A program made the position numbers and the translations under genes. From contig JAEKNU010000011.1 of NCBI GenBank assembly GCA_016838895.1, forward strand, positions 30,189-94,188: DNA of 64,000 nt. The letters run 5' to 3'. The stretch is from Chloroflexota bacterium (GTDB taxonomy: Bacteria; Chloroflexota; Anaerolineae; Anaerolineales; Anaerolineaceae). The notes below the pieces were generated by a model. That model saw nothing but the letters and a program-made list of their open reading frames with translations, made no database searches and was not told the DNA's origin. This document shows positions 17,624-25,958 of this stretch, piece by piece. The stretch's first letter is position 1. The number at the start of each line of letters is the position of its first letter.

Positions 17624-18349
17624 GTGGAGTATTCGGTTCCATTCCATCAACCTATCGTTCGATCCATCATTAAAACCCTGGTTGCAGCAGCTTTTGGCGC
17701 TATAACTGATTTCCGCGTGATTGGAAAAGAGAATATTCCCACTACGGGACCTGCACTGATCATTGCCAATCATTTCAACTATGCAGATCCAGTTGCCTTG
17801 ATTAACGCTTTTCCACGTAAACTGGATTTTATTGGCGGCACTGAATTACCCAACTCACCACAATACCTGCGTGCATTGCCGCGCTGGTGGGGAATTTTCA
17901 ATGTACATCGTGGACGCAGTTCTCGTGATGCGCTGATGAAAGGGATTAATAGCCTCAATCATGGCCGTTTTTTGGCCATCTTCCCTGAAGCTGGCAGTTG
18001 GGCAACCGTATTACGTCCCGCTCGGCCCGGTAGTTCTTTGCTCATTACCCGCTCGGCCGCACCCATTATCCCGGTAGGGTTAGATGGCTTGCCAGATATC
18101 TTCCCAGTTGATTTACGCAAACGACAAACTGTTACAGTGAATATTGGTAAACCATTCCAACCCATCCAACCAGGAAATAAAAAACGCTATGATCGTGAAG
18201 AACTGGATGAACTGGGTCATTTGATGATGAGAAAGATTGCCGAGCTACTTCCCCCGGAAACCCGTGGATTCTATTCCGATGATCCCGCCATCCGCGAAGC
18301 TGCCAAAGGCACTGAGATTTATCCATGGGATGATATGGAAGAAAAATAG
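17624..18349 (+). CDS. PlsC-type 1-acylglycerol-phosphate acyltransferase family protein
   Basis: 241 residues from GTG 17624, with AAGGAG at 17612-17617. Acyltransferase motif I is present as NHFNYADP (H-x4-D), motif II region as GIFNVHRGR, motif III as FPEAGSW and motif IV as APIIPVGLDG. Members acylate lysophosphatidate or related lipids at the membrane. Motif III is normally FPEG, so the inserted Ala is a small deviation. The C-terminus has no extra domain. A terminator follows 36 bases after the stop. Confidence 0.9.
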   Translation: MEYSVPFHQPIVRSIIKTLVAAAFGAITDFRVIGKENIPTTGPALIIANHFNYADPVALINAFPRKLDFIGGTELPNSPQYLRALPRWWGIFNVHRGRSSRDALMKGINSLNHGRFLAIFPEAGSWATVLRPARPGSSLLITRSAAPIIPVGLDGLPDIFPVDLRKRQTVTVNIGKPFQPIQPGNKKRYDREELDELGHLMMRKIAELLPPETRGFYSDDPAIREAAKGTEIYPWDDMEEK

Positions 18350-18385
18350 TAAATTATTTTCCGTATTGCAATTCATTTCGACTGC

Positions 18386-18410
18386 AGCAGGCCAATTGGC
18401 CTGCTTTTTT
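18386..18410 (+). terminator. Intrinsic terminator
   Basis: A perfect 20-bp palindrome (18386-18405, AGCAGGCC arm) followed by five further Ts. Confidence 0.88.
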
Positions 18411-18545
18411 ATCCCTTCCCATTCAATATGATAGAAAGTGCCGCTGTACCTTCTACCCTATCTAATTGTATAATTATGATGAAATAACTATTATAAAAGT
18501 AACAATTGTTTACCAGTTATCCAAACTGGCAAATAGGGAGAAATA

Positions 18546-19667
18546 ATGGACAATTTTCTAGATTTTATCAACAGCGCCGAGCTTTCTGACTTAATCAAAC
18601 TATCCGGAATTGATAAAGCTATGGCGGAACGCATTATTAATGCACGTCCTTTTGAATCAGAAGAGGATGTAATGAGCGTGAGTGGATTTGGCGAAAAAAG
18701 CCTGGAGAAATTAAAGGAAGCCTTTGAAAAGCTGGATCAAATCATATTGGTAGGTAACCAGACGCCAGCCCGTATCTCTGATAAAGCAACCAACGCCACC
18801 ATTACCATTAAGACAGATATGCCTAAGGATAAGCAACCCAAAAAAGAATCACGTGGATTCTGGTTCTATCTCAAACGCTTTTTCCAAACACTGATCATTA
18901 TTCTGTTTATCCTGATTATTGTTGGCGGATTTGGTTATGCAGTTTATCTTGGCATTCCATACTTCTATGAAAAAGTTGTCAAACCCATCGAAGTAAACAC
19001 CGGTCAAATTAGTGTGATCGCTACCCAGCAAGCCGGTGACCTGACCAATATGCAGAGTGAGATGATCATCCTGCAAAACAGTATGGATGAATTGCAGGTG
19101 CAAAGCGATGCGAATATGGTATCCATTGAATCTCATTCGGAAACCATTGCATCCCTGGAATCAATGCAGGCCGATTTAGATGCTTTTGTTTTGACACAAG
19201 GTGAAGAATTATCAGGTAGATTGGATGATCAGGAAGCGCTCTTTATGAGTACTCTCGAATATAATCTGATGACCAATCGTGCCATCCAGTTATTATCTCG
19301 GGCAAATTTGTATCTTTCGCAAAGCAATTACGGGTTGGCTCGCCAGGATGCCTTAACCGCCTATTCTTTATTGGATGGTTATATTGAGCAAGCCCCCGTA
19401 GATAAGCAATTGTTCCTGGAAATGGTGGTTGATCGAATTGAAATGGCGATCTATAACTTACCCAGTTACCCAGTCATAGCTGCTAATGATGTGTTAATCG
19501 CCTGGCAGTATTTGGTTGAAGGCGAAGAGCCTGTGGAGATCGTCAACAGACCGGTATTCAACAACACCTATACACCTACCCCGACGCCAACACCGTATAT
19601 TCCAGTAGATGTAACGTATACACCTTATCCACCCATCACACCCTCAGCCACACCCATAGCCAATTAA
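18546..19667 (+). CDS. Membrane-anchored helix-hairpin-helix protein with coiled coil
   Basis: 373 residues; GGGAG at 18536-18540 precedes the ATG. Residues 1-62 are a ComEA/RuvA-like helix-hairpin-helix pair (INSAELSDLIKLSGIDKAMA; MSVSGFGEKSLEKLKEAFEK). A basic stretch leads into one membrane helix at about 116-140 (LIIILFILIIVGGFGYAVYL). Then comes an Ala/Gln/Ser-rich coiled coil (about 155-225), a helical region, and a Thr/Pro-rich tail. By the positive-inside rule the HhH part is cytosolic and the coiled coil outside. HhH modules bind DNA or protein. ComEA has the opposite topology, with its HhH outside the membrane. No function is known to me. Confidence 0.75.
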   Translation: MDNFLDFINSAELSDLIKLSGIDKAMAERIINARPFESEEDVMSVSGFGEKSLEKLKEAFEKLDQIILVGNQTPARISDKATNATITIKTDMPKDKQPKKESRGFWFYLKRFFQTLIIILFILIIVGGFGYAVYLGIPYFYEKVVKPIEVNTGQISVIATQQAGDLTNMQSEMIILQNSMDELQVQSDANMVSIESHSETIASLESMQADLDAFVLTQGEELSGRLDDQEALFMSTLEYNLMTNRAIQLLSRANLYLSQSNYGLARQDALTAYSLLDGYIEQAPVDKQLFLEMVVDRIEMAIYNLPSYPVIAANDVLIAWQYLVEGEEPVEIVNRPVFNNTYTPTPTPTPYIPVDVTYTPYPPITPSATPIAN

Positions 19668-19674
19668 CCATTTC

Positions 19675-19698
19675 GGGCAGCCTCACGGCTGCCCTTTT
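19675..19698 (+). terminator. Intrinsic terminator
   Basis: An 8-bp GC stem (19675-19682 with 19687-19694), 4-base loop and four Ts, eight bases after the HhH gene. Confidence 0.85.
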
Positions 19699-19722
19699 AT
19701 TTTTTATGACATAAACATTGTC

Positions 19723-21096
19723 CTATGGGCTGCTATTCCAGGTCAGATAATCAAAAGTAATGCCATTGTTATTGTACGAGGTAGGTCTGAACCAGCCAGT
19801 ATATCCCACCATACCGGGCACATACTGATAACAGTAGTATTTTGTCTCGTCAATCGGCCAGATTACTACCGCAGAAGTGCTTGCCAGCAAACTCTCACAT
19901 TCGGATTTGGTCGGTTCATCTGCCAACGCCACTGAAAACACCAGGGGTGCCTGCCCCAATCCGCGTACCTGCTTGACTTGCAAACTCTTCTTGGTGACTT
20001 GTTCGTATGTCAAGAGTGCGTAAGGTTCACTGCAATCAATTTCAGTGCCGTGATGAACATCAAAGCACTCATCCAGCATGATAGTGACCTGGTCTTCCTC
20101 TTCCAGTACAAATGGATTATTAATGCCAGCCACTACCGCGGGTGTCGTTGAGAACAAATCATAATCAAAACTCACACCGTTTTCATCAAAGCGCACAATG
20201 TATATCCAACCATAACGAGGACTCACCAGAGATTCATCTTTGAAGCAGAAGAATTTTCCTTCAATCAGCGAATGATGCAGACTCAAATAACTCATTGATT
20301 CACAGTCACTCTTGCCGGGTTCAGCATTCTGATTATCAGCAAAACCGATCTTATTTACATTGAATAACTTTGCCCCCAACAGCGTGCTGTATTGATATTT
20401 AATATCTGCGCTGCTGTCATTGCAATCCACAACCTGCCCGGTAGCAAGATCAAAACACTCATCATCCAGCAGTGTAAAATCAGACATAGGCGCTGGCGAC
20501 TGCATCGTGGGAGTCGATGTAGGAACAGGGGCATTTGAATTTCCAGAAATTACTTTCACTGCTACACGCAATGGCATTTCACCATGCGGTTCGATGCCAA
20601 CCAGGACGCCATTATCAGCTTCCAGTTTCCATATTGCCTGATATTTTCCATCTTGCGCTGGAGCAATGAAACTACCAATTAGGGCAATTGTTTCTCCGGG
20701 TAACACTGCCTGCCCAAGAGGAATTCGCTCAAACGTTGCCGGCAAGTCGCCGTCAATCATGACCAGCGCATCATCTGCCTGCCAGGCACAATCGCCAGTA
20801 TTGGTCAATATCCAATTGACATCAAAATTTTCTTCAGTGGAAAAAATCTGCCCAATACTGATATCTGCCGTACTGCTGAATGAATAATTACATTGAGCAT
20901 TATGTGCAGGTTGTGTTGTTGGCGTAGATTGAATTACAACAACATTATCGGTTTGCCCGGCATTTTGCGTTGTTAGTATTTCTGCATCTGTACCATTTGT
21001 ATTCTCACCACCATTGAATCCGGGCAATGCACAAGCTAATTGCACTAAAGCAATTGTAAGAACGATAATCATGATTCGTAAATATTTCGTGTTCAT
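19723..21096 (-). CDS. Lipoprotein with NBR1-like Ig domain and duplicated Cys-rich C-terminal domain
   Basis: 457 residues. A signal peptide ends in the lipobox VQLAC (Cys about 22). After a low-complexity linker comes an NBR1-type Ig domain (about 70-180: FDVNWILTNTGDCAW ... LPGETIALIGSFIAP ... WKLEADNGVLVGI), common in Chloroflexota secreted proteins. The last 240 residues hold two copies of one domain: LLDDECFDLATGQVVDC ... ENGVSFDYDLF and IMLDECFDVHHGTEIDC ... NNGITFDYLTW, each with four cysteines at matching places. The copies suggest disulfide-stabilised surface modules. I do not recognise that domain. Confidence 0.75.
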   Translation of the reverse strand: MNTKYLRIMIIVLTIALVQLACALPGFNGGENTNGTDAEILTTQNAGQTDNVVVIQSTPTTQPAHNAQCNYSFSSTADISIGQIFSTEENFDVNWILTNTGDCAWQADDALVMIDGDLPATFERIPLGQAVLPGETIALIGSFIAPAQDGKYQAIWKLEADNGVLVGIEPHGEMPLRVAVKVISGNSNAPVPTSTPTMQSPAPMSDFTLLDDECFDLATGQVVDCNDSSADIKYQYSTLLGAKLFNVNKIGFADNQNAEPGKSDCESMSYLSLHHSLIEGKFFCFKDESLVSPRYGWIYIVRFDENGVSFDYDLFSTTPAVVAGINNPFVLEEEDQVTIMLDECFDVHHGTEIDCSEPYALLTYEQVTKKSLQVKQVRGLGQAPLVFSVALADEPTKSECESLLASTSAVVIWPIDETKYYCYQYVPGMVGYTGWFRPTSYNNNGITFDYLTWNSSP

Positions 21097-21138
21097 AATA
21101 AATCTCCTTCATCAAAATCAAATCCAATAATACACGCT

Positions 21139-22287
21139 TCATCCTCGTTTTCGTATTTCATCAATTGAGGCTGCATATACCTCAATCGCAATTCTCTGCG
21201 CACGGGCATCTTCATCCGGATGAGCTGCTTCCCAATCCACAAAAGCATCTGCCATTTCTGCAAAGGTTGCCCAGCGCACTTGTCCGCTGGTAACCAACGG
21301 ATCAATCACTTCAGTCAGCCAACGATTCAGTAATTCATACGGCTGATCAGGATCGCCAACGAATTCACCGGCATGTACTGTAAAATGGAATACATTTACT
21401 TTATCTACACTGGCAACAGCCAGTGAATCCAATAATGCGCTTTCCAGATAGTCAAAATAGGCTTCTTCACCGCCCATTTCAATGGTTCTGCTCTTTCCTG
21501 CGAAATTCTCCCGATCATAATTCCCTTCAGGCAGAAAGATCACCTGCCCGTTTACATCATGCTGTGCAAACAAGGTCACATCTGCTCCCAGTGAGTTACC
21601 GGCTGGCCGCCACGGATTAACACCCACCAATGCCAGATCAGTGGTTTGTGTTTGCGGATTCTTCCAGTCACTGTTGATATCCAGCCCAGCGCAGGCTGCG
21701 GCTTCCAGTAAATGGGGATATAAATTACCGCCACTCCAGTAGCGAATCTCGGAAACATCCACAGTACTGGCTTGAGATATCCAGAGCATTTCTTCCTGCA
21801 TGACATTACACCATGTCAATGCATCTAACTCATTGGCCATTTTTCCTAAATGGGGTTCTTCGTGAAAATGTAATGCCATCTCATGTCCATTGGCTGCCAG
21901 TTCCGCTAGCACTGAGTTGCCCCACTGACTGCTCAATGTTGTAAATGGACTTTGCACCTGAATCGTCATTCGCCCAGCATGGGATTCTACCATCGCAGCC
22001 AGGACGCTCAGGTTCTCTGCATGGCGCTCATATAATGGACGATTATGATAATTCAATTGAGTGGAGGTATTAACCGCAGGAGATTCCTCGCCCACCAGTT
22101 CACTTTTTTGCACACCAAAAGGTTCAACATGTACACCGATCGTAAACAGTACAACAGGTTGTACGGGCTCATCCGTAGGCTGTAAGCTTGTTGGGGTTTG
22201 CTCTGTAGTCCAGGGCAGCGCGGAAACAGAACAGGCCAGGCTGAAAATTAATAAGGTATTGATTAAAAATAGGATTCGTTTCTTCAT
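21139..22287 (-). CDS. Lipoprotein with polysaccharide-deacetylase-like fold
   Basis: 382 residues from the ATG at 22287 (TTGGAG upstream). The signal peptide ends in FSLAC. The mature part resembles glycoside hydrolase/deacetylase (NodB-like) barrels: VLFTIGVHVEPFG opens the first strand, VLAAMVESHAGRMTIQVQSP follows, NGHEMALHFHEEPHLGK has the His-rich second motif, and KVNVFHFTVHAGEF with the final WATFAEMADAF close it. The canonical TFDDG motif is not seen, so activity is uncertain. It is upstream of, and co-oriented with, the NBR1-Ig lipoprotein (42 bp gap), and both probably act at the cell surface. Confidence 0.65.
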   Translation of the reverse strand: MKKRILFLINTLLIFSLACSVSALPWTTEQTPTSLQPTDEPVQPVVLFTIGVHVEPFGVQKSELVGEESPAVNTSTQLNYHNRPLYERHAENLSVLAAMVESHAGRMTIQVQSPFTTLSSQWGNSVLAELAANGHEMALHFHEEPHLGKMANELDALTWCNVMQEEMLWISQASTVDVSEIRYWSGGNLYPHLLEAAACAGLDINSDWKNPQTQTTDLALVGVNPWRPAGNSLGADVTLFAQHDVNGQVIFLPEGNYDRENFAGKSRTIEMGGEEAYFDYLESALLDSLAVASVDKVNVFHFTVHAGEFVGDPDQPYELLNRWLTEVIDPLVTSGQVRWATFAEMADAFVDWEAAHPDEDARAQRIAIEVYAASIDEIRKRG

Positions 22288-22432
22288 CTGAATCTCCAAT
22301 AAGGACTTTTTCTACCTTTAGTATGTAGTCCACGGATCATCAGATTATCACTATTTTGTAAATTCATTGTAAAATGATTTGCGTACCAACCATTAACAAA
22401 TGCCACAAAACGACATTTGCAAGGAGGTTCTT

Positions 22433-23170
22433 ATGCAGAACAATTCGCTCCAAACCGGGCAACAAGCCAATCCCCAAAAGCCAGAATTTACGATTTGGAA
22501 AATCATCCCAGGAATTATCATCTCGATTCTTATGCCTACATTGTGTTTAATAATGATCTCAGGAAATTGGAATTGGTGGGAAGGCTGGACACTGATCCTT
22601 GTTACCAGCCTGATTACAGTAGCAGGACGCTATATTTTGATCAGAAAACACCCCGGTCTTGCCAATGAACGTGCAAATTACAAAGAAAAAGAGGGTACTC
22701 AAGAATGGGATAAAAAATTGATGCCCCTAATTGCCATTTATGGACCCATTGCCGTTTGGGCTGTAGCCGGGTTGGATAAACGATTTTCGCTCAGCACAGT
22801 ATTACCGCCTGAAATCGAAATCGCTGCATTTTTGATCATTACAATTGCATACCTGTTCAGCACCTGGGCGATGTTGGAAAATCAATTCTTTGCTGCCATC
22901 GTGCGCATCCAGCATGATCGTGATCACAAAGTCATTGATAGCGGTCCATATGCTATTGTTCGCCATCCTGGTTATGCGGGCAGCTTTATTGCCTCATTAT
23001 TCATTCCCCTGGCACTTAGCACCTTTTGGGTTTACATCCCCGTTCTGCTGGCAAACCTAATTGTATTTGTCCGTACCGCCAAGGAGGATCAATTTTTACA
23101 GGCTGAATTGCCAGGTTATGCAGACTATACCCAAAAAACACGCTATCGCCTTATTCCTGGCATCTGGTAA
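22433..23170 (+). CDS. Isoprenylcysteine carboxyl methyltransferase-like membrane protein
   Basis: 245 residues from ATG 22433, with AAGGAGG at 22421-22427. Five or so membrane helices end in the ICMT/PEMT signature: SGPYAIVRHPGYAGSFI, where RHP binds S-adenosylmethionine, followed by a C-terminal EDQFLQAELPGYADYTQKTR with the conserved Glu. Bacterial members are widely annotated as isoprenylcysteine methyltransferases, but their substrates (phospholipids, isoprenoids, heavy-metal resistance) are mostly unknown. It is a single-gene unit that ends at a bidirectional terminator. Confidence 0.88.
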   Translation: MQNNSLQTGQQANPQKPEFTIWKIIPGIIISILMPTLCLIMISGNWNWWEGWTLILVTSLITVAGRYILIRKHPGLANERANYKEKEGTQEWDKKLMPLIAIYGPIAVWAVAGLDKRFSLSTVLPPEIEIAAFLIITIAYLFSTWAMLENQFFAAIVRIQHDRDHKVIDSGPYAIVRHPGYAGSFIASLFIPLALSTFWVYIPVLLANLIVFVRTAKEDQFLQAELPGYADYTQKTRYRLIPGIW

Positions 23171-23173
23171 ACA

Positions 23174-23206
23174 AAAAAGTTCCTGATGAATGATCAGGAA
23201 CTTTTT
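23174..23206. terminator. Bidirectional intrinsic terminator
   Basis: A 14-bp perfect stem (23174-23187 with 23193-23206) with a 5-base loop; A-run on the left and T-run on the right, so it can stop the two convergent genes that flank it. Confidence 0.92.
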
Positions 23207-23220
23207 ATTTTCTTTTTTTA

Positions 23221-24351
23221 CTACCAATCACAAGGTTGATAGCCACATTCAATCGTATCCAATCGTGCATTAATATCTGTAATCATATAACCTGGTTCCA
23301 CCCATAAGCCATACACTGCGCTGGTGGCTTTATCTACAACATTTGGGCGCGCCACATTGAAGTTTACAAAATTGGATAACAATACCAGGGCTAACATAAC
23401 ATATAAAACCCGTGGTTTATTCTCAAATGCCAAAGCAGCCAAAATCAGCCAAAACCCGATCGTTGGCAATAAATAAGATGGTTCCGTTGGAATATACAAA
23501 TAAAAAGCTTCCATAACCAGAACCACTGCAATTGAAGCAATTGGCAGCCAACCATGATCAGGGGAGACCAATTCTTTTTTCTTGCTAAATAATCGCACTG
23601 CAGCCCAGGTAAAAATAGCAAAAACCAACGGACTCCAAAAATAAATATTCTTGTACCCAAAACGACCTAATCGCAAATAGGTTGTCCAATATTCTTGCCC
23701 ACCCACCGAAGCGGATAAGAAAGTCATTTTCCATTCCGCAAAATCAGCAGAGGGCAGATAAAACATCAATCCAAAGAATGCCCCAACCAATCCTGTTTGT
23801 AATATTTTCAGGCGATTCTCTTTTTGACTGAAAAAGAACCAGATCAATATCACAGCAGCGATTAAGGAAACTGTCAATCGGGAACCAACCGCTAATGAAA
23901 AAGCGATCCCGGCGGTAAAGTATTTGCCACGCAGCACCTGCAAAATCCCCAGGAAAATAAACCCAGTCGCAAAGAAATAATCCATGGTACAGGTGGCGTT
24001 CACCCAAAAATAAGGCTGCACCATCATAATCAGGGCCAGAATGCGATAATGCGGAATCTGATATATTTTACACAGGCGCATAAAAACATACAGCACCAGG
24101 ACAGCCATCCCCATACTGGACAGATTGGTTAATAAACTGCCGCCTATGGAATCAATAAAGAATGTTATTGTTTCATACGCAAAAAAGCCTGGTACTCTGG
24201 ATGGCACATAATCAAAATGTTGGGCAAAATACTGCCCGGTCCAAAGCACATTGTATGAATCATAATCGCTTCCGTACCCAAAAAATATTAATGGAAAATA
24301 TAACAATACCGCTAAAAGAAGGATGTGATGATCAGAAAATTTTTGCTTCAT
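23221..24351 (-). CDS. Multi-spanning membrane protein, GT-C glycosyltransferase-like
   Basis: 376 residues with about nine hydrophobic helices. The first extracytoplasmic loop begins just after helix 1 with GYGSDYDSYN, an acidic loop of the kind that holds the catalytic Asp in GT-C glycosyltransferases (dolichol-phosphate-sugar or polyprenyl-phosphate-sugar users). A second loop has NATCTMDYFFATG. The C-terminal tail ends in CGYQPCDW. Sugar and acceptor are unknown. It is shorter than the second GT-C-like protein at 31016. Confidence 0.6.
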   Translation of the reverse strand: MKQKFSDHHILLLAVLLYFPLIFFGYGSDYDSYNVLWTGQYFAQHFDYVPSRVPGFFAYETITFFIDSIGGSLLTNLSSMGMAVLVLYVFMRLCKIYQIPHYRILALIMMVQPYFWVNATCTMDYFFATGFIFLGILQVLRGKYFTAGIAFSLAVGSRLTVSLIAAVILIWFFFSQKENRLKILQTGLVGAFFGLMFYLPSADFAEWKMTFLSASVGGQEYWTTYLRLGRFGYKNIYFWSPLVFAIFTWAAVRLFSKKKELVSPDHGWLPIASIAVVLVMEAFYLYIPTEPSYLLPTIGFWLILAALAFENKPRVLYVMLALVLLSNFVNFNVARPNVVDKATSAVYGLWVEPGYMITDINARLDTIECGYQPCDW

Positions 24352-24614
24352 AAAGAATAATGTACCCGCTTCAAGGATTTTAGATCATGGCATTCGAGAA
24401 CCATAGGTAGATTATATCTGGATTTTCAATGAAAAGAGTGAATTTCACTCAATCTGTCTAAAAAAAAATTCTAATTTTTCAATCATTCTTGTGAAATCGT
24501 ATTGCAGATATTATTAAGGGAAAAATGGGGGGAACCCCCTAGATCAGGTATGGGCTGTGTTAACGTAGAACATGTTACACTGATAGTAGAAAGTGCTTTT
24601 CCAAAGAACAGGAT

Positions 24615-24968
24615 ATGAACTTAGATAACCCCGTCATTAATCTATGCCAACAAGGCGCTGAAGACGAATACCACGGAAAATTAGATCAAGCCTGTATGAA
24701 GTATCATCGAGCCTGGGATATTGCTCAAGATGACTACGACGCCTGCATTGCAGCCCACTATATGGCTCGTTGTCAGAAAAGCGATCAAGAAATTCTACAT
24801 TGGAATCTTGTAGCTTTAATGCATGCCAATCAGTGTATTGATGAGCGCATTGCTCATTTCTGGGGTTCACTTTACGTCAATCTGGGTCAATCTTATGAGA
24901 ACCTCGGTGAACAACAAGAAGCAAAGCTCTATTTTAAACGCGCAGCAGATCACGGTATTCAACATTAA
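24615..24968 (+). CDS. Small TPR-like protein
   Basis: 117 residues, with AGGAT before the ATG. Helical throughout, with TPR-like helix pairs: GAEDEYHGKLDQACMKYHRA, AHYMARCQKSDQEILHWNLV and LYVNLGQSYENLGEQQEAKL then YFKRAA. Such lone repeat proteins are protein-binding. It has several His and Cys residues but no metal motif that I recognise. The upstream gap 24352-24614 is A/T-rich with no other gene. Confidence 0.7.
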   Translation: MNLDNPVINLCQQGAEDEYHGKLDQACMKYHRAWDIAQDDYDACIAAHYMARCQKSDQEILHWNLVALMHANQCIDERIAHFWGSLYVNLGQSYENLGEQQEAKLYFKRAADHGIQH

Positions 24969-25038
24969 TCAAGATAACCTAACATTTCATTTCATCAGCA
25001 AACGATAAGGGGCTCATAGTTTGAAAGGAGATATTGAT

Positions 25039-25935
25039 ATGTCTACCAATGGTCAGAAAAATTCACAACTCATGACAGGTGCAGCCCAAACCATGTTAAC
25101 CTGGTCACGGGTAATAAACTCAATCGATGAAATGCCGGAAATTTACCATGCTAACTTCCAGGAAATCCGGAAAGAGCAGATTGATTTCCCTTATATTGTC
25201 CTGAACCCGGCACTAAAAAATCAACGAAACAAGCCCACAGAACGCTTATTAATATTAATAGATCAAACGTTATATGTGCTTGAGAAAAGAGGCAAAAAAG
25301 TCATTCAGGATCATATGCTGCTCCATCCGCAAATCGACCTCGAAATGGGCAATGCTTTGTTGTACTCCTGGATGACATTTCGTGATCTTACTGAAACTCA
25401 TGAAACCCATAAAATTACCATTACCTTTAACGCTGCAACTGTACGACATCTTGAACCAATACTTTTCAAGGTACGTAAAATAACTTCAATGCTCAATGAA
25501 AAAGCCACTTTGCCTAATCAACAGGCCGTGTTGTTAGCCGATTTTAAATTCAACCATTTTGCAAAAGAGAGTCTGCCTGCAAATGCAGATGTACGCAGCA
25601 GTCTCTGGCAGCCAACCATTTTAAAACAAATCTTTAAGATTTTTGGCAGGGTGTTTTATCAACATATCACCCTCGCACACAATTTATTTCTTACAGATCA
25701 GGAACTCATTATCATCTGGGACGATGAACAAAGTGTGGAAAATCGCGGTGTGCGTTATGGCGGCATTCGCCGATTTATCCCCTTGTCCATGATTTCATCA
25801 ATGTCTGTTGAAAATGCAAATCAACAATACTGCACACTTGTCATTCAATTGATCGGCACCGAAACCATTGAACATTTATTTGCAATAGTACAAATCGATC
25901 AACTGCATGCTTTTGTTAAAGCCTATCAAGGTTAA
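25039..25935 (+). CDS. Unknown protein with two PH-like segments
   Basis: 298 residues from ATG 25039, with AAAGGAG at 25025-25030. I do not recognise the family. Two parts each look like the strand-rich core of a bacterial PH domain: RLLILIDQTLYVLEKRGKK (about residue 74) and NLFLTDQELIIIWDD with IRRFIPLSMISSMSV and CTLVIQLIGTETIEHLF near the C-terminus. No signal peptide or membrane segment, so it should be cytosolic. It follows the TPR-like gene at 70 bp and may be co-transcribed with it; it converges on the signalling operon. Confidence 0.6.
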   Translation: MSTNGQKNSQLMTGAAQTMLTWSRVINSIDEMPEIYHANFQEIRKEQIDFPYIVLNPALKNQRNKPTERLLILIDQTLYVLEKRGKKVIQDHMLLHPQIDLEMGNALLYSWMTFRDLTETHETHKITITFNAATVRHLEPILFKVRKITSMLNEKATLPNQQAVLLADFKFNHFAKESLPANADVRSSLWQPTILKQIFKIFGRVFYQHITLAHNLFLTDQELIIIWDDEQSVENRGVRYGGIRRFIPLSMISSMSVENANQQYCTLVIQLIGTETIEHLFAIVQIDQLHAFVKAYQG

Positions 25936-25958
25936 AAAGATACAAGAAAAATTTAATT

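Noticed and set aside
24352..24614. Additional small gene between the glycosyltransferase-like and TPR genes
   Set aside because: No frame with a ribosome site and plausible codon use.
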